In this document: piece after piece, positions 25,379-33,751 of the stretch
How the letters are laid out: every line of letters starts with the position of its first letter
Position numbering within the stretch: the stretch's first letter is position 1
Source of the DNA: JBDFMH01 sp047238125
Lineage (GTDB): Bacteria > Pseudomonadota > Alphaproteobacteria > Sphingomonadales > Sphingomonadaceae
Direction: 5' to 3'
DNA: 64,000 bases
Assembly (NCBI RefSeq): GCF_047238125.1
Contig: NZ_JBDFMH010000001.1
Location: 1,302,001-1,366,000, forward strand
Position numbers and translations under genes: made by a program
The notes under the pieces: generated by a model
The model's database searches: none
Seen by the model: the letters and a program-made list of their open reading frames with translations, nothing else
Told to the model about the DNA's origin: nothing

Positions 25379-25767
25379 TCGATCCGAAGCAGGTTGTTAC
25401 AGATTTCCTTGCAACCTTCTCCAGCGGCGATGTCGAGGCAATCCTCGCTGGCCTGACCAATGATGCAACCTGGTGGGTCGCGGGTCGGATCGAGGGAATG
25501 TCCGGCACTAACAACAAGCAGACGCTTGGCAACCTGCTGACGGCGGTCAAGCCGCTCTACCGCGCCGGCGCGCTCCGTATAACACCATCCACCATGATTG
25601 CGGAAGGTGATCTCGTCGCATGCGAGGCCGAGTCGTACGCCGAATTGCAGGATGGCCGGGTGTACGCCAACCAGTATCACTTTCTGTTCCAAGTTGCGGG
25701 AGCGCACATCCGGCGTGTGCGCGAATATTCAGACACTCACCATATGCTCGAAACTTTCTCGAGCTGA
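25375..25767 (+). CDS. SnoaL/ketosteroid-isomerase-like protein
   Basis: 130 residues starting VVTDFLATFSSGDVEAILAG, with LTNDATWWVAGRIEGMSG, then YAELQDGRVYANQYHFLFQV and REYSDTHHMLETF, the SnoaL_2 layout also found in limonene-epoxide hydrolase relatives. ATGA overlap makes it translationally coupled to the ligase. Third NTF2-like fold in the pathway, probably an isomerase, dehydratase or hydrolase. Convergent with the TetR gene 33 bases later. Confidence 0.8.
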   Translation: MIDPKQVVTDFLATFSSGDVEAILAGLTNDATWWVAGRIEGMSGTNNKQTLGNLLTAVKPLYRAGALRITPSTMIAEGDLVACEAESYAELQDGRVYANQYHFLFQVAGAHIRRVREYSDTHHMLETFSS

Positions 25768-25799
25768 CCGGCCGCCCCTCGAGAACGCAGATAAGGCGA

Positions 25800-26462
25800 T
25801 CAGTCGGCCGCTGGCGCTTTCATCATACCACTAGTGAAGATCGTCCAGAAGGCCTCGGCCACCTCCTGCCCAGTCATGCCTCGACCCGGCACGAACCATC
25901 GGTGGGTCCAATTTAGCATTCCAAAGAGCGCATTCTCAACCAGCCGCGGCGGTATGTCGTCTCGCAAGTCGCCGTCCGCTATGGCCGACCGGATAAAGCC
26001 GAGCAGGGTCTGATCAAAGGCGCGGGTCTTGCGTAGAATTTCCTGCGCCCAAGCGGTCTCCCACGTCTCGACCTGGTGCATCTGTTCTTGGATGTAAACG
26101 AAAGTCGCCGGATATTCCGCCTCGTAGCTCTGCATAAGTGCAACGAAAATCAATCGCAGCCGGTCAATCGCGCGCAAGTTGGGATCGGCTATCAGCTCGT
26201 GCGCGGCCGCGATGTTGGCGTCGAGAACACTCTCTACCGTTTCCTGAAAGAGCTCTTCCTTGCTGCCCACGTAGTAATAGACAGTAGCTCGATCGAGGCC
26301 TGCCGCGTTGGCTATGTCGGCGAGCTTGGTCGCTTGGTAACCCTGTTCCTTGAAGAGCGAGGCAGCGATCTTCAGCAGCTCGGCGCGCTTCGCCACGTAA
26401 TCTGCGTTACCGTCGGCCTGCGCCGATTGTCGCCGGCGGGAAATATTGCTCACGGTCGCCAT
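25800..26462 (-). CDS. TetR/AcrR-family regulator, presumed master repressor of the catabolic regulon
   Basis: 220 residues. The N-terminal HTH is ATKLADIANAAGLDRATVYY with YYVGSKEELFQETVE, the classical TetR DNA-binding region. A TetR_C-type helical ligand domain follows. Start ATG 26462; the frame is open ten codons further up. Operator copy 4 lies 39 bases upstream of the start, as expected for autorepression. The same 18-bp palindrome precedes the receptor, LLM, ligase and P450 units, so this is the best candidate to bind them. The effector is probably a pathway CoA thioester or the substrate (inference). Confidence 0.88.
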   Translation of the reverse strand: MATVSNISRRRQSAQADGNADYVAKRAELLKIAASLFKEQGYQATKLADIANAAGLDRATVYYYVGSKEELFQETVESVLDANIAAAHELIADPNLRAIDRLRLIFVALMQSYEAEYPATFVYIQEQMHQVETWETAWAQEILRKTRAFDQTLLGFIRSAIADGDLRDDIPPRLVENALFGMLNWTHRWFVPGRGMTGQEVAEAFWTIFTSGMMKAPAAD

Positions 26463-26500
26463 GTTGGAACCCTGCACCCGACCGCACACAAACTCAATAT

Positions 26501-26518
26501 GTCAACGTGCGCGTTGAT
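26501..26518. promoter_or_regulatory. Operator copy 4 (GTCAAC-N6-GTTGAT)
   Basis: GTCAACGTGCGCGTTGAT between the TetR gene and the rightward DUF2889-like/RibBA unit. The leftward strand reads TTGACA, a perfect -35 hexamer for tetR. Supports autoregulation. Confidence 0.72.
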
Positions 26519-26562
26519 GCGTATGCATTGGTGAGATATGCTCTCATGATGAGAGGGCTTCA

Positions 26563-27113
26563 GTGACTGTATCGCATTTCGATCTCAACGATGGGTTTGA
26601 GAGCGGCAGTTATCGGCGGCGGATCCGGACCGCGGCGGGGGAGCAGACTGCACCGCCCCCGCTCACGATATGCACGACGCAATGTGGCTCCTTTTCCACC
26701 ATGATGGAATCCGGATCACCAACATATCCGCGGGGATCGAGCGAGGTCCTACAATCGCCTTCGACAGCGTCACGGGGGGTCCTGAGCCGGTGGTCAGCCT
26801 GCCGCTCGTGCTGTCTAATGGGGAGGTCGCCAAGCGACTGCCGACCATCTTCAACTGTACGCATCTCAGTGATCTGCGGCGATGGGCAATATCCCGCGTC
26901 GCAAAGATATCGGTTCCACAACCTACAGCATCGTGGTTCCAGATCAGGCAGGCCCGCCGCTCTGGATCGAGATCTGCCGCGCGAGCCTCAGCGATCATTG
27001 CTGTCTGGTCGAGCGCAGCACGATTATCGCCCCAACGGCATGTGCCGGATGTTCGCGACTTGCGCGACGCGGGTGTGGAGCACCCGCTCGCCTTATTGTT
27101 GGTCAACAGCTAG
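26563..27113 (+). pseudogene. DUF2889-like gene broken by frameshifts
   Basis: Three consecutive reading frames each carry part of one protein. Frame A has SYRRRIRTAAG. Frame B, from about 26640, has MWLLFHHDGIRITNISAGIE, PLVLSNGEVAKRLPTIFNCT and HLSDLRRWAIS. Frame C, from about 26880, has TTYSIVVPDQAGPPLWIEI and VERSTIIAP. The YRRRI start and the CTHLSDL segment recall DUF2889 proteins of degradative clusters. At least two frameshifts are needed to join them, so it is probably dead, or the sequence has errors here. It sits between operator 4 and the RibB-type gene. Confidence 0.5.
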
Positions 27114-27122
27114 GAGGATAGG

Positions 27123-28241
27123 GTGAAGCAGCCCGAGGGCATTAGCCCCATTGAAGCTATTATCGACGACGCTCGGAACGGTCTGCCCTATATTCTCGTC
27201 GACGCCCCGGATCGAGAGAATGAGGGCGATGTCATCATTCCCGCGCAGTTCGCCACGCCGCGGGTCATCAATTTCATGGCTAAGCATGCGCGCGGCCTCA
27301 TCTGCCTCGCGATGACCAGTGAGCGCGCTCTACAGCTCGATCTCAGCCCGATGGTGCCGCGCAACCAGAGCGGGCACGGTACCGCTTTTACGGTCTCGAT
27401 CGAAGCGCGTGAGGGCGTAACCACGGGCATCTCTGCGCAGGATCGCGCCCATACCATCGCCGTCGCGGTTGATCAGACGAAGGAGGCGCGCGATATCGTG
27501 TCGCCGGGCCACGTGTTCCCGCTCACTGCTAGGGACGGCGGGGTGCTAGTCAGGGCAGGCCACACCGAGGCCGCGGTTGACATCTCGCGCCTCGCCGGAC
27601 TTATCCCCGCCGGGGTCATCTGCGAGATCATGAACGACGATGGCAGCATGAGCCGGCTGCCCGAACTTATCGTTTTCGCGAGGGAGCATGGCTTGAAGAT
27701 CGGCACGATCGCCGACCTGATCGAGTATCGACGTCGCTCGGAATCGCTCGTCGAACGGGTCGTGGAAGCCCCGTTCGACAGCTGGCACGGCAATTTCCGT
27801 ATTGCCGTCTATCGCAACACAATCGACGGCGGCGAGCATGTCGCCCTCGTCCGCGGCACTCCCCGGCCGGAGGTTCCGACGCTGGTCCGTGTCCATCAGT
27901 TCGACCTGACCGCCGACGTCCTGGGTTGGCGTGCCGCCCACCGCGACTATGTTCCCATCGCCCTGCGCGAACTTGCCGATTTCGACGGTCCGGCCATCGC
28001 CGTCTTCGTCTCCGATCCGAACCCGACGTCGATCTCCGAGCGCGTAAAGGGCAACCGCAAAGTCTATGCCGACACGCACGGCTACCGCGACTACGGAATA
28101 GGCGCGCAAATCCTCCTTGATCAGGGCGTTGGGCAGATGATCCTGCTGACGTCCAGTCCGGGAAAGATGACGGCGCTCGAGGGCTTCGGACTGACGGTGG
28201 TCACCAAGCGCCCCCTGATCGCGAGTTCCGCACCTTCCTGA
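27123..28241 (+). CDS. RibBA-like: 3,4-dihydroxy-2-butanone-4-phosphate synthase with degenerate GTP cyclohydrolase II domain
   Basis: 372 residues. The N-terminal half (to ~205) is RibB, making the four-carbon precursor of riboflavin from ribulose 5-phosphate: DAPDRENEGDVIIPAQF, LDLSPMVPRNQSGHGTAF and RAGHTEAAVDISRLAG keep the catalytic acidic and His residues. The C-terminal half resembles RibA (DYGIGAQILLDQGVGQMILL). In RibA three Cys bind zinc; here that region reads VRVHQFDLTADVLGWRAAH with none, so cyclohydrolase activity is unlikely. GTG start with AGGAGGATAGG. A riboflavin gene inside a flavin-enzyme regulon fits raised FMN demand. No FMN riboswitch is visible upstream. Confidence 0.88.
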   Translation: MKQPEGISPIEAIIDDARNGLPYILVDAPDRENEGDVIIPAQFATPRVINFMAKHARGLICLAMTSERALQLDLSPMVPRNQSGHGTAFTVSIEAREGVTTGISAQDRAHTIAVAVDQTKEARDIVSPGHVFPLTARDGGVLVRAGHTEAAVDISRLAGLIPAGVICEIMNDDGSMSRLPELIVFAREHGLKIGTIADLIEYRRRSESLVERVVEAPFDSWHGNFRIAVYRNTIDGGEHVALVRGTPRPEVPTLVRVHQFDLTADVLGWRAAHRDYVPIALRELADFDGPAIAVFVSDPNPTSISERVKGNRKVYADTHGYRDYGIGAQILLDQGVGQMILLTSSPGKMTALEGFGLTVVTKRPLIASSAPS

Positions 28242-28565
28242 GGTCAATTGTCGGACGGGATGACCACGGTGAGTCTTCCGGTTCTCCCGAGAAGGGGGTG
28301 TAGCATGAGAGTCGAAAAGGCCCCATTCGATCGGTCGAACTGACGAGCAGGTCGTTCTCGTTGAGCGACATCCCCAGCATACGTTCGGAAGAGCGGGCCT
28401 TTACATAGATGTGGCGGGGAGCGCAGGCACAGAATCTGCCGCAGGGTGCCATAAGTTTGTCGACGCGAGCGTCCCGGATGATCTTGATGACAGACAGACC
28501 GATATAAGTCTTCAGGAATAGGCTCTCGCCCTTACCGCACAATCACAGTGAAATCCGCCTTTGGT
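28242..28565. other. Gap between convergent RibBA-like and P450 genes, no gene recognised
   Basis: 324 bases. A leftward frame of 113 codons covers it but overlaps the RibBA-like 3' end and resembles nothing I know. No clear terminator or RNA is seen. Confidence 0.4.
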
Positions 28566-29831
28566 TCAGGCCGCCACCGGCCAGACCAAGGCCACGTCAT
28601 CAACGGCGGCGACGATCCCGGAATGGTAGATCGGCCGCGCGTCTGGGGCCAAGCTGAATTCGGGAATGCGCTTCAGCCATTCCTCGAGCGTCACGATCAC
28701 CTCGAGACGCGCCAGGTGCATGCCTGCGCAGCGATGCGGCCCACCACCAAACGTCGTGTGCGACATGCCCCGCCGTTCGGGATTGACGCGCCATGGATCG
28801 GGGTTCTGCGTATCGTCCAGCCCGTGTAGCGCAGTAGGCAGAAGGATCATGTCTCCGGCCTTCAGCTGGACACCGCGATACTCCTGGTCCTTCGCCACCA
28901 TTCGGGCTTCTGAGACCACTGGAAAGCGCCGGAACATCTCTTCGGCGCTGCGCATGAGCTTCACCTTGTCTGCTCGCAATTCTGCTACGAGTTCCGGATG
29001 CCGCGCTAAGTAGATCATCATGAAACTGAGAAAGTTTACCACCGTGTCGAGCCCGGCGAGCAGCAGCAGCGCTACCATGCCAAGTAGCTTGTCGTGCGGG
29101 ATCTCTGCCCCGTTGACTGTACTGTTGATCATCAGGGAGATAAGGTCCGTCCCTTCTCCGCCGCGCCGCGCCGCGATGATAGGTTCGACATAATCATTCA
29201 GGCCCCGATTTCCGGCGTCTAGAGCGGCGGCCATTTCTTCGGGAGAGTTTCCCTCCGGCCGGGTCATCATCTTGGCGAGCTGACCAAGCTTAGGCGCGTC
29301 CTCCATCGGAAGGTCGGCAAGCGCCATAAAGACCCGCACGGGAAACAGATTGGCGTAATCGGCCGAGAAGTCACATTTTCCAGCCTTGACGAAGCCTTCG
29401 ATTAGATCGATCGCAGCATCTCTTACCTTAGCTTCCACTGTTCGCATCTGCGCAAGATTAAGTCCCTTATCCAGCACCGCACGATACGGCGTGTGTTCCG
29501 GTGGGTCCATCCGCGTTGGTACCATGCTGTATAGTTCGCCCGCCTCCTTTGGCAGAAAGATGACTTCGCTCGAGAAGCGTGAGGGATCGCTGTAGATCTC
29601 ACGCACGGTGTCGCCATTGGTCGCAATCCAATGCCCGCCGGTCAGCGGCGTCCAGATCAGGTCCGGAACGCCCGGTTTCTGGATGCGCTTCCATGCTTCA
29701 TGGTAGCCTTCGTCGATCCCGTCGAGCTGATACATGTCGATGTCGAAGACCCGATCGTCCGGGACATTCGCAGGCTTTGGCGCACGCGCGCGCGTGATCG
29801 GAGGGGCCACATGATCAGGAACGGTTGCCAC
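28566..29831 (-). CDS. Cytochrome P450, CYP101 (P450cam)-like
   Basis: 421 residues. I-helix LLLLAGLDTVVNFLSF, ExxR in EEMFRRFPVVSEAR, heme loop FGGGPHRCAGMHLAR. Similarity to P450cam recalled from memory is unusually close: GGHWIATNGDTVREIY, MDPPEHTPYR, HTTFGGGPHRC, RIPEFSLAPDA, SGIVAAV. Camphor-pocket equivalents of Phe87, Tyr96, Thr252, Val295, Ile395 and Val396 appear conserved; Asp297 is Glu. The Arg112 equivalent that contacts the ferredoxin is kept. GTG start 29831 follows AAGGAGA; open frame further upstream has no P450 similarity. No ferredoxin or reductase gene is present in the window. Likely a monoterpenoid-type hydroxylase. Confidence 0.93.
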   Translation of the reverse strand: MATVPDHVAPPITRARAPKPANVPDDRVFDIDMYQLDGIDEGYHEAWKRIQKPGVPDLIWTPLTGGHWIATNGDTVREIYSDPSRFSSEVIFLPKEAGELYSMVPTRMDPPEHTPYRAVLDKGLNLAQMRTVEAKVRDAAIDLIEGFVKAGKCDFSADYANLFPVRVFMALADLPMEDAPKLGQLAKMMTRPEGNSPEEMAAALDAGNRGLNDYVEPIIAARRGGEGTDLISLMINSTVNGAEIPHDKLLGMVALLLLAGLDTVVNFLSFMMIYLARHPELVAELRADKVKLMRSAEEMFRRFPVVSEARMVAKDQEYRGVQLKAGDMILLPTALHGLDDTQNPDPWRVNPERRGMSHTTFGGGPHRCAGMHLARLEVIVTLEEWLKRIPEFSLAPDARPIYHSGIVAAVDDVALVWPVAA

Positions 29832-29913
29832 GATCCACTCTCCTTGCCGCCAATTGCATGGCCGATCTTTGTGCGTGTAAGCTACACGCATCAGAAACCA
29901 CGCACAAGCACTT

Positions 29914-29931
29914 TTCAACGCGCGCGTTGAT
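29914..29931. promoter_or_regulatory. Operator copy 5 (TTCAAC-N6-GTTGAT)
   Basis: TTCAACGCGCGCGTTGAT, one mismatch from the consensus left arm, in the 117-bp divergent gap between the P450 and MerR-like genes. It ends 17 bases before the MerR-like start, so it could repress both. Confidence 0.65.
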
Positions 29932-29948
29932 AGAGTTAGGGGTCGGTC

Positions 29949-30725
29949 ATGAGGATGCGCGAGCTGGAGCACCGGACCGGCGTCAGTCGAGAAGTGATCC
30001 GGATCATGCTTCGCGCAGGCGTGCTTCCCGAACCGAAGCGGCTTGGCCGCAACCGCGCCGAATATGGCGAGGCGCATGTGAGCGGCATCGCGGCGGTGCG
30101 CGAGCTGCAGACATCGTCCCGCATGACGTTGAAAGAGATCAAGGCGGCGCTTGACGGGGGCGGATTCCAACGCGGCGCCACCCGCCCCTCCTACGTCGAC
30201 CTCGACCAGCTGATCGCCGGTCAATTTGGTTTGGACCGGGCCCCGCCCGTCGACATAGCGATTCTGGAGGAACGCGTGCCAAGCGCGCGGCGGGATGCCA
30301 TCGCCTTTCAATCTATCGGGCTGTTATCGATTGATGAGCAGAACGATCGTCAGTTCCTCAGTCTGACGGACGCCCGCCTTGTCGACATCTGGAGCAGTAT
30401 TCGCGCAGCCGGCTTCGTCGAAGAAGCGGGTTTCCCTCCCGAAAACATCGCCTTCTACAAGCAGGCAGCCGAATTCATCGCGAAACACGAGGTGGCGACG
30501 TTCCTGGGAAACAACCGTGTCCCTGTCACGGCCGAGCAGGCAGCGCAGATGCTTCGCGTCGCCTTACCTCTGATGCTCGATTTCATCGGATTGCTCCGGC
30601 TCAAGGCGTTTGTCAAAGCGCTACAGCTTCACTTGAATAGTGCGGCAGGCGCTGCCGGTGGGCTGGGGGATGGCGAAAATACGGCCACTGGGGTACAGCA
30701 GAATTGGGATCCTCTAATCCCTTAG
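29949..30725 (+). CDS. MerR-type HTH regulator
   Basis: 258 residues. The N-terminus is a winged MerR-like HTH: MRMRELEHRTGVSREVIRIM, then LRAGVLPEPKRLGRNRAEYG and a SSRMTLKEIKAAL helix. The remaining ~170 residues (FQSIGLLSIDEQNDRQFLSL region) match no ligand domain I recognise. Divergent from the P450, with operator 5 between them. It could be a second-level regulator of the P450 or of the LLM gene that follows. ATG 29949 is chosen; a second in-frame Met lies two codons on. Confidence 0.75.
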   Translation: MRMRELEHRTGVSREVIRIMLRAGVLPEPKRLGRNRAEYGEAHVSGIAAVRELQTSSRMTLKEIKAALDGGGFQRGATRPSYVDLDQLIAGQFGLDRAPPVDIAILEERVPSARRDAIAFQSIGLLSIDEQNDRQFLSLTDARLVDIWSSIRAAGFVEEAGFPPENIAFYKQAAEFIAKHEVATFLGNNRVPVTAEQAAQMLRVALPLMLDFIGLLRLKAFVKALQLHLNSAAGAAGGLGDGENTATGVQQNWDPLIP

Positions 30726-31007
30726 TTCTTCGGCCAGAACCCGTCATCTCTCCACATAAGGTCTTTAACCGCTGGCGTCGCGGATACTGATACGATCCTG
30801 CGCACGACTGCTCTCACCGAGAGCCACCCGAGTTGCTTCGCCAGCGCTGAGCTATCTTTCAGACTATCAATAATAGCCAAGTCGGTCGTCGCCGATCATA
30901 GCGCTATGCGCGCTCCTTCAGTGGCCGCAGCTTGGCAATGGTAAGGTGCGCCTCTTGCGAAGGGCAGACGCGAGCGCCTGCCCTTCCATTCGCTGCGTCG
31001 AATTAAC

Positions 31008-32153
31008 TTACTCGGCCGCAACGGCCTCTGGCGTTGCAGCCTGTGTAGGCAAGCTAATCCGAGGGGCGACCTCTTTTGCTGCCAGTTCAAGCGAGTGGAA
31101 CCACGGGGCCGGATCATCATAATAGTCATGTGCTTCGATTTGAAGAGTGCCCCAACCGCCAACCTTCTCGAACAGGGCGCTGATCTTCTCTACCACCGTA
31201 TCGGGTGAGCCCACGACGAACACATGATCGACCAGGAATTCCAAATCCGCCGCCAGCGGATCAATCCCGGCGTCCCTCGCGAAACCATCCATCATGCCGA
31301 ACCGTCGCCAGATCGGTATCAGATATTTGTTGAAACAATAACCGATCGGTCCTTCCATCACTCCGCGCTTCGCTTCTGCATCGGTATCGCCGACAAAGAC
31401 AGTCTGTGAAACGGCGTGGCGCTGCCGATCCGGCGTGAACCCGGCCTTGATGTTGGCCTCCGAATAGATTTCCCAGTGACGCCTGAGTGCCTCCTCGCCG
31501 GAAAAGATCGACACAGGCTTGAAGTTTTTCTCACCCGCAAGCTTCATCGAGGGCGAGTTCGGGCTGAACCCGGTTACAGCGAATTCAGGGAACGCCCCGC
31601 CCCATGGGGAGTAGTCAGCCAATTTATGCTGCTCGTCTTCCTCCGTCAGTGCCACTTCCTCCTCGGGAAAGCCCGCGTTCCAGTATTTGCCCTCGTAAAA
31701 GAACGGCTCGCGAGCCCAGATCTTTTCCATGATCGTCAGCGACTCGCGTACCATCTCGTTCAGGTGCTCGGTCTTCTGATCGTCACCGCGAATGCCGTGC
31801 ATGTAAGACGCTAATGGATATGCACCAGCGCCGATCCCCATGAAGTAACGGCCTTCCAGGATTTGCGACAGCCAGCCGACCATCATCGCCAACTTTGTCG
31901 GATTATGGTGCGGAAGAATGTGCGCCATGGGCGCAAATTTGATGCGGCTGGTCTGCAGCGCCGCTGCGGCAATGATGAGTTCCGGATTTGGGATATTCTC
32001 CCAGATCTGAGACGCGTGCTCAGAGATCATCATCGAATCAAAGCCTGCTTTGTCACAGGCGATTGAGCTCTGCACGCCCCACTCGAATGTCTGGCGAGCA
32101 GTTCGTCCCGGACGCATATATGGATGAAATATCAAACCGGTCTGCATCGCCAT
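31008..32153 (-). CDS. Luciferase-like (LLM) flavin-dependent monooxygenase 3
   Basis: 381 residues. GFDSMMISEHASQIWENIPN, RIKFAPMAHILPHHNPTKLA and GRYFMGIGAGAYPLASYMHG align with the enzyme at 21291-22409. The end VVGSPDTVVEKISALFEKVG is the same too. Both share the start context GGAGAGATGAGATGGC. It is a single-gene unit facing the second TetR gene, with its own palindrome (32173-32190) and none of the GTCAAC operators, so it is probably controlled separately from its paralog. The 282 bases downstream (30726-31007) show no gene. Confidence 0.9.
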   Translation of the reverse strand: MAMQTGLIFHPYMRPGRTARQTFEWGVQSSIACDKAGFDSMMISEHASQIWENIPNPELIIAAAALQTSRIKFAPMAHILPHHNPTKLAMMVGWLSQILEGRYFMGIGAGAYPLASYMHGIRGDDQKTEHLNEMVRESLTIMEKIWAREPFFYEGKYWNAGFPEEEVALTEEDEQHKLADYSPWGGAFPEFAVTGFSPNSPSMKLAGEKNFKPVSIFSGEEALRRHWEIYSEANIKAGFTPDRQRHAVSQTVFVGDTDAEAKRGVMEGPIGYCFNKYLIPIWRRFGMMDGFARDAGIDPLAADLEFLVDHVFVVGSPDTVVEKISALFEKVGGWGTLQIEAHDYYDDPAPWFHSLELAAKEVAPRISLPTQAATPEAVAAE

Positions 32154-32172
32154 CTCATCTCTCCAGCCGTTT

Positions 32173-32190
32173 TTATGCCATATGGCGTAA
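32173..32190. promoter_or_regulatory. Near-perfect 18-bp palindrome, likely TetR operator
   Basis: TTATGCCATATGGCGTAA has a single mismatched pair. It lies 20 bases upstream of the LLM 3 gene and 88 upstream of the divergent TetR gene. Placement is that of an operator bound by the adjacent TetR protein. Confidence 0.6.
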
Positions 32191-32277
32191 TTTGCTCCCC
32201 CTCATTGGCCCCGTCAAGGAGGAAATGCTGGCATCGATCGGCTGCTTGCCCGAAAGGGCCGCAGAGAGGAGATTGTG

Positions 32278-33000
32278 ATGCCTATCCGGGTTCGTCGTTC
32301 GATCGAAGATATGAAGGAGGGCCGTGCAAGGTTGATCCGAGCGGCGGAGGCGCTATTTGCTCGGAGCGGGATTGACGGTGCTTCCCTACGCGAGATCGCT
32401 AACGCCGCAGGTCAGCGAAATCACAATGCGGTTCAGTACCATTTCGGAACGCGGGATGGACTCGTCGAGGCAATCTTCTCGGCTCGGATGTGGCAAATGG
32501 AAAAGCACCGAGCGGAGATGCTGTCAGAAGCCGGACGAAGAGACCGTCTCTCTGATGTCCGTGCTTTAGCTGAAATCGTGTTCCTTCCGCAGCTGCTGCT
32601 CGACGATCCCGATGGATCGCATAGTTATGCCCTGTTTCTCTCACAGTTCCTGCTTCGAAATTCCCGCGAGGCGTTTGGCGATTTTGGCGCGGAGCTTCCG
32701 CCCAATCTTGAGCGCACTCTTGTATTGCTGCGCGCTCAGTTGGACTTTCTATCCGAACCGGCGGCTCAGCGTCGATTGCTAACCGCCTGCTTTATGTTCC
32801 TTAATATGCTGGCCGGACAGGGAGCCCAGGGAGGTACTGAAAGCTTCAGAGACGCGCTGGAAGATACGCTTGAGCAGATCGTGGTAGCGCTGTGCCTGCG
32901 GCCAACCTCCGCGGCCATCCTGTCCTCCAGCGTCGGCAATCTACCTACCGAACGGTCATCGAGCAGCGGCAAGATGAGTTCGGCCCTAAACGAGTTCTGA
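32278..33000 (+). CDS. TetR-family regulator 2
   Basis: 240 residues. HTH at ASLREIANAAGQRNHNAVQY with HFGTRDGLVEAIF. The helical C-terminal domain and a low-complexity Ser-rich tail (SSSVGNLPTERSSSSGK) follow. GAGGAG precedes ATG 32278 at a good distance; a GTG one codon earlier is possible. Divergent from LLM 3 with a palindrome between, so local repression of that gene and itself is expected. This is a different subgroup from the TetR at 25800-26462. Confidence 0.85.
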   Translation: MPIRVRRSIEDMKEGRARLIRAAEALFARSGIDGASLREIANAAGQRNHNAVQYHFGTRDGLVEAIFSARMWQMEKHRAEMLSEAGRRDRLSDVRALAEIVFLPQLLLDDPDGSHSYALFLSQFLLRNSREAFGDFGAELPPNLERTLVLLRAQLDFLSEPAAQRRLLTACFMFLNMLAGQGAQGGTESFRDALEDTLEQIVVALCLRPTSAAILSSSVGNLPTERSSSSGKMSSALNEF

Positions 33001-33751
33001 AACAGCAGCGGCTTTGTGCCATCCATTCCCTGCTCAACCGGCATAGGCTGCTGCGGGACTTCACGCTATTCAACACCTAACTTGATAGCAAGGTTGGAAA
33101 GTCTTTGGTCAGCGAACGGATCGGAGATGTTGTTTCAGGCGGGGCGTTTGCAATCGCCCAATCGCTGTACAATGGAGGACCTGTCGGCCGATCCCGCGCG
33201 ATTTGACTAAAGTGATCAGTACGATGCGCGCATAGCTGGGGCGGTGCGACAGCCTGCTGATGGAATTTGTTTTCAAAGTTGTAACCTCTAAATTTCCCCA
33301 TGAGCAACCCCCGACACCGCGCGGCGGCGCGGGAAGATAAGCGGCTACTGAGCCCCTCCCAGTCTATGATCTCGATGCAACCGACATTACTTTCACCGCG
33401 TTGGCCTAGTCGTCGGATCGTCTAACTCGGGCTGGAGCAGCGAGACCTCGCTAGTGCACTGATGGCGCAAGCGACGATCAGACGTGACAGAAATGACCCA
33501 TACCCGGCCACTCAGGGTGGCGAAGGCGCTTCCCTAAACCGGTCGTCTATTCACCTCGGCACCGGCATCGATCTTGAGGTCTTCGTCAGACGGTTAAGTA
33601 TTACCAGCCTCGGCGCTTGCAGGGTCAACAGCAACGTCGCCTCGCGGCAGAGCTATCGAACGTGTCGAACCGGCGCGGTACGAGTTGCTCGGATAAGTGG
33701 CCGGATGTTAGCCCCGCCGCTTAGCTCAGCGCCGCGCGCTGAACCGGAGGA
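33001..33751. other. 751-bp stretch without a recognisable gene
   Basis: Frames here are short or overlap the following nuclease gene. I see no domain, tRNA or clear inverted repeat. It marks the junction between the catabolic region and the nuclease-rich island, and decayed mobile DNA is likely but not shown. Confidence 0.4.

Noticed and set aside
26463..27122. FMN riboswitch in front of the RibB-type gene
   Set aside because: None of the conserved RFN blocks are present in the upstream sequence.
28201..28542. 113-codon leftward frame between the RibBA-like and P450 genes
   Set aside because: Overlaps the RibBA-like 3' end, no ribosome site and no similarity I recognise.
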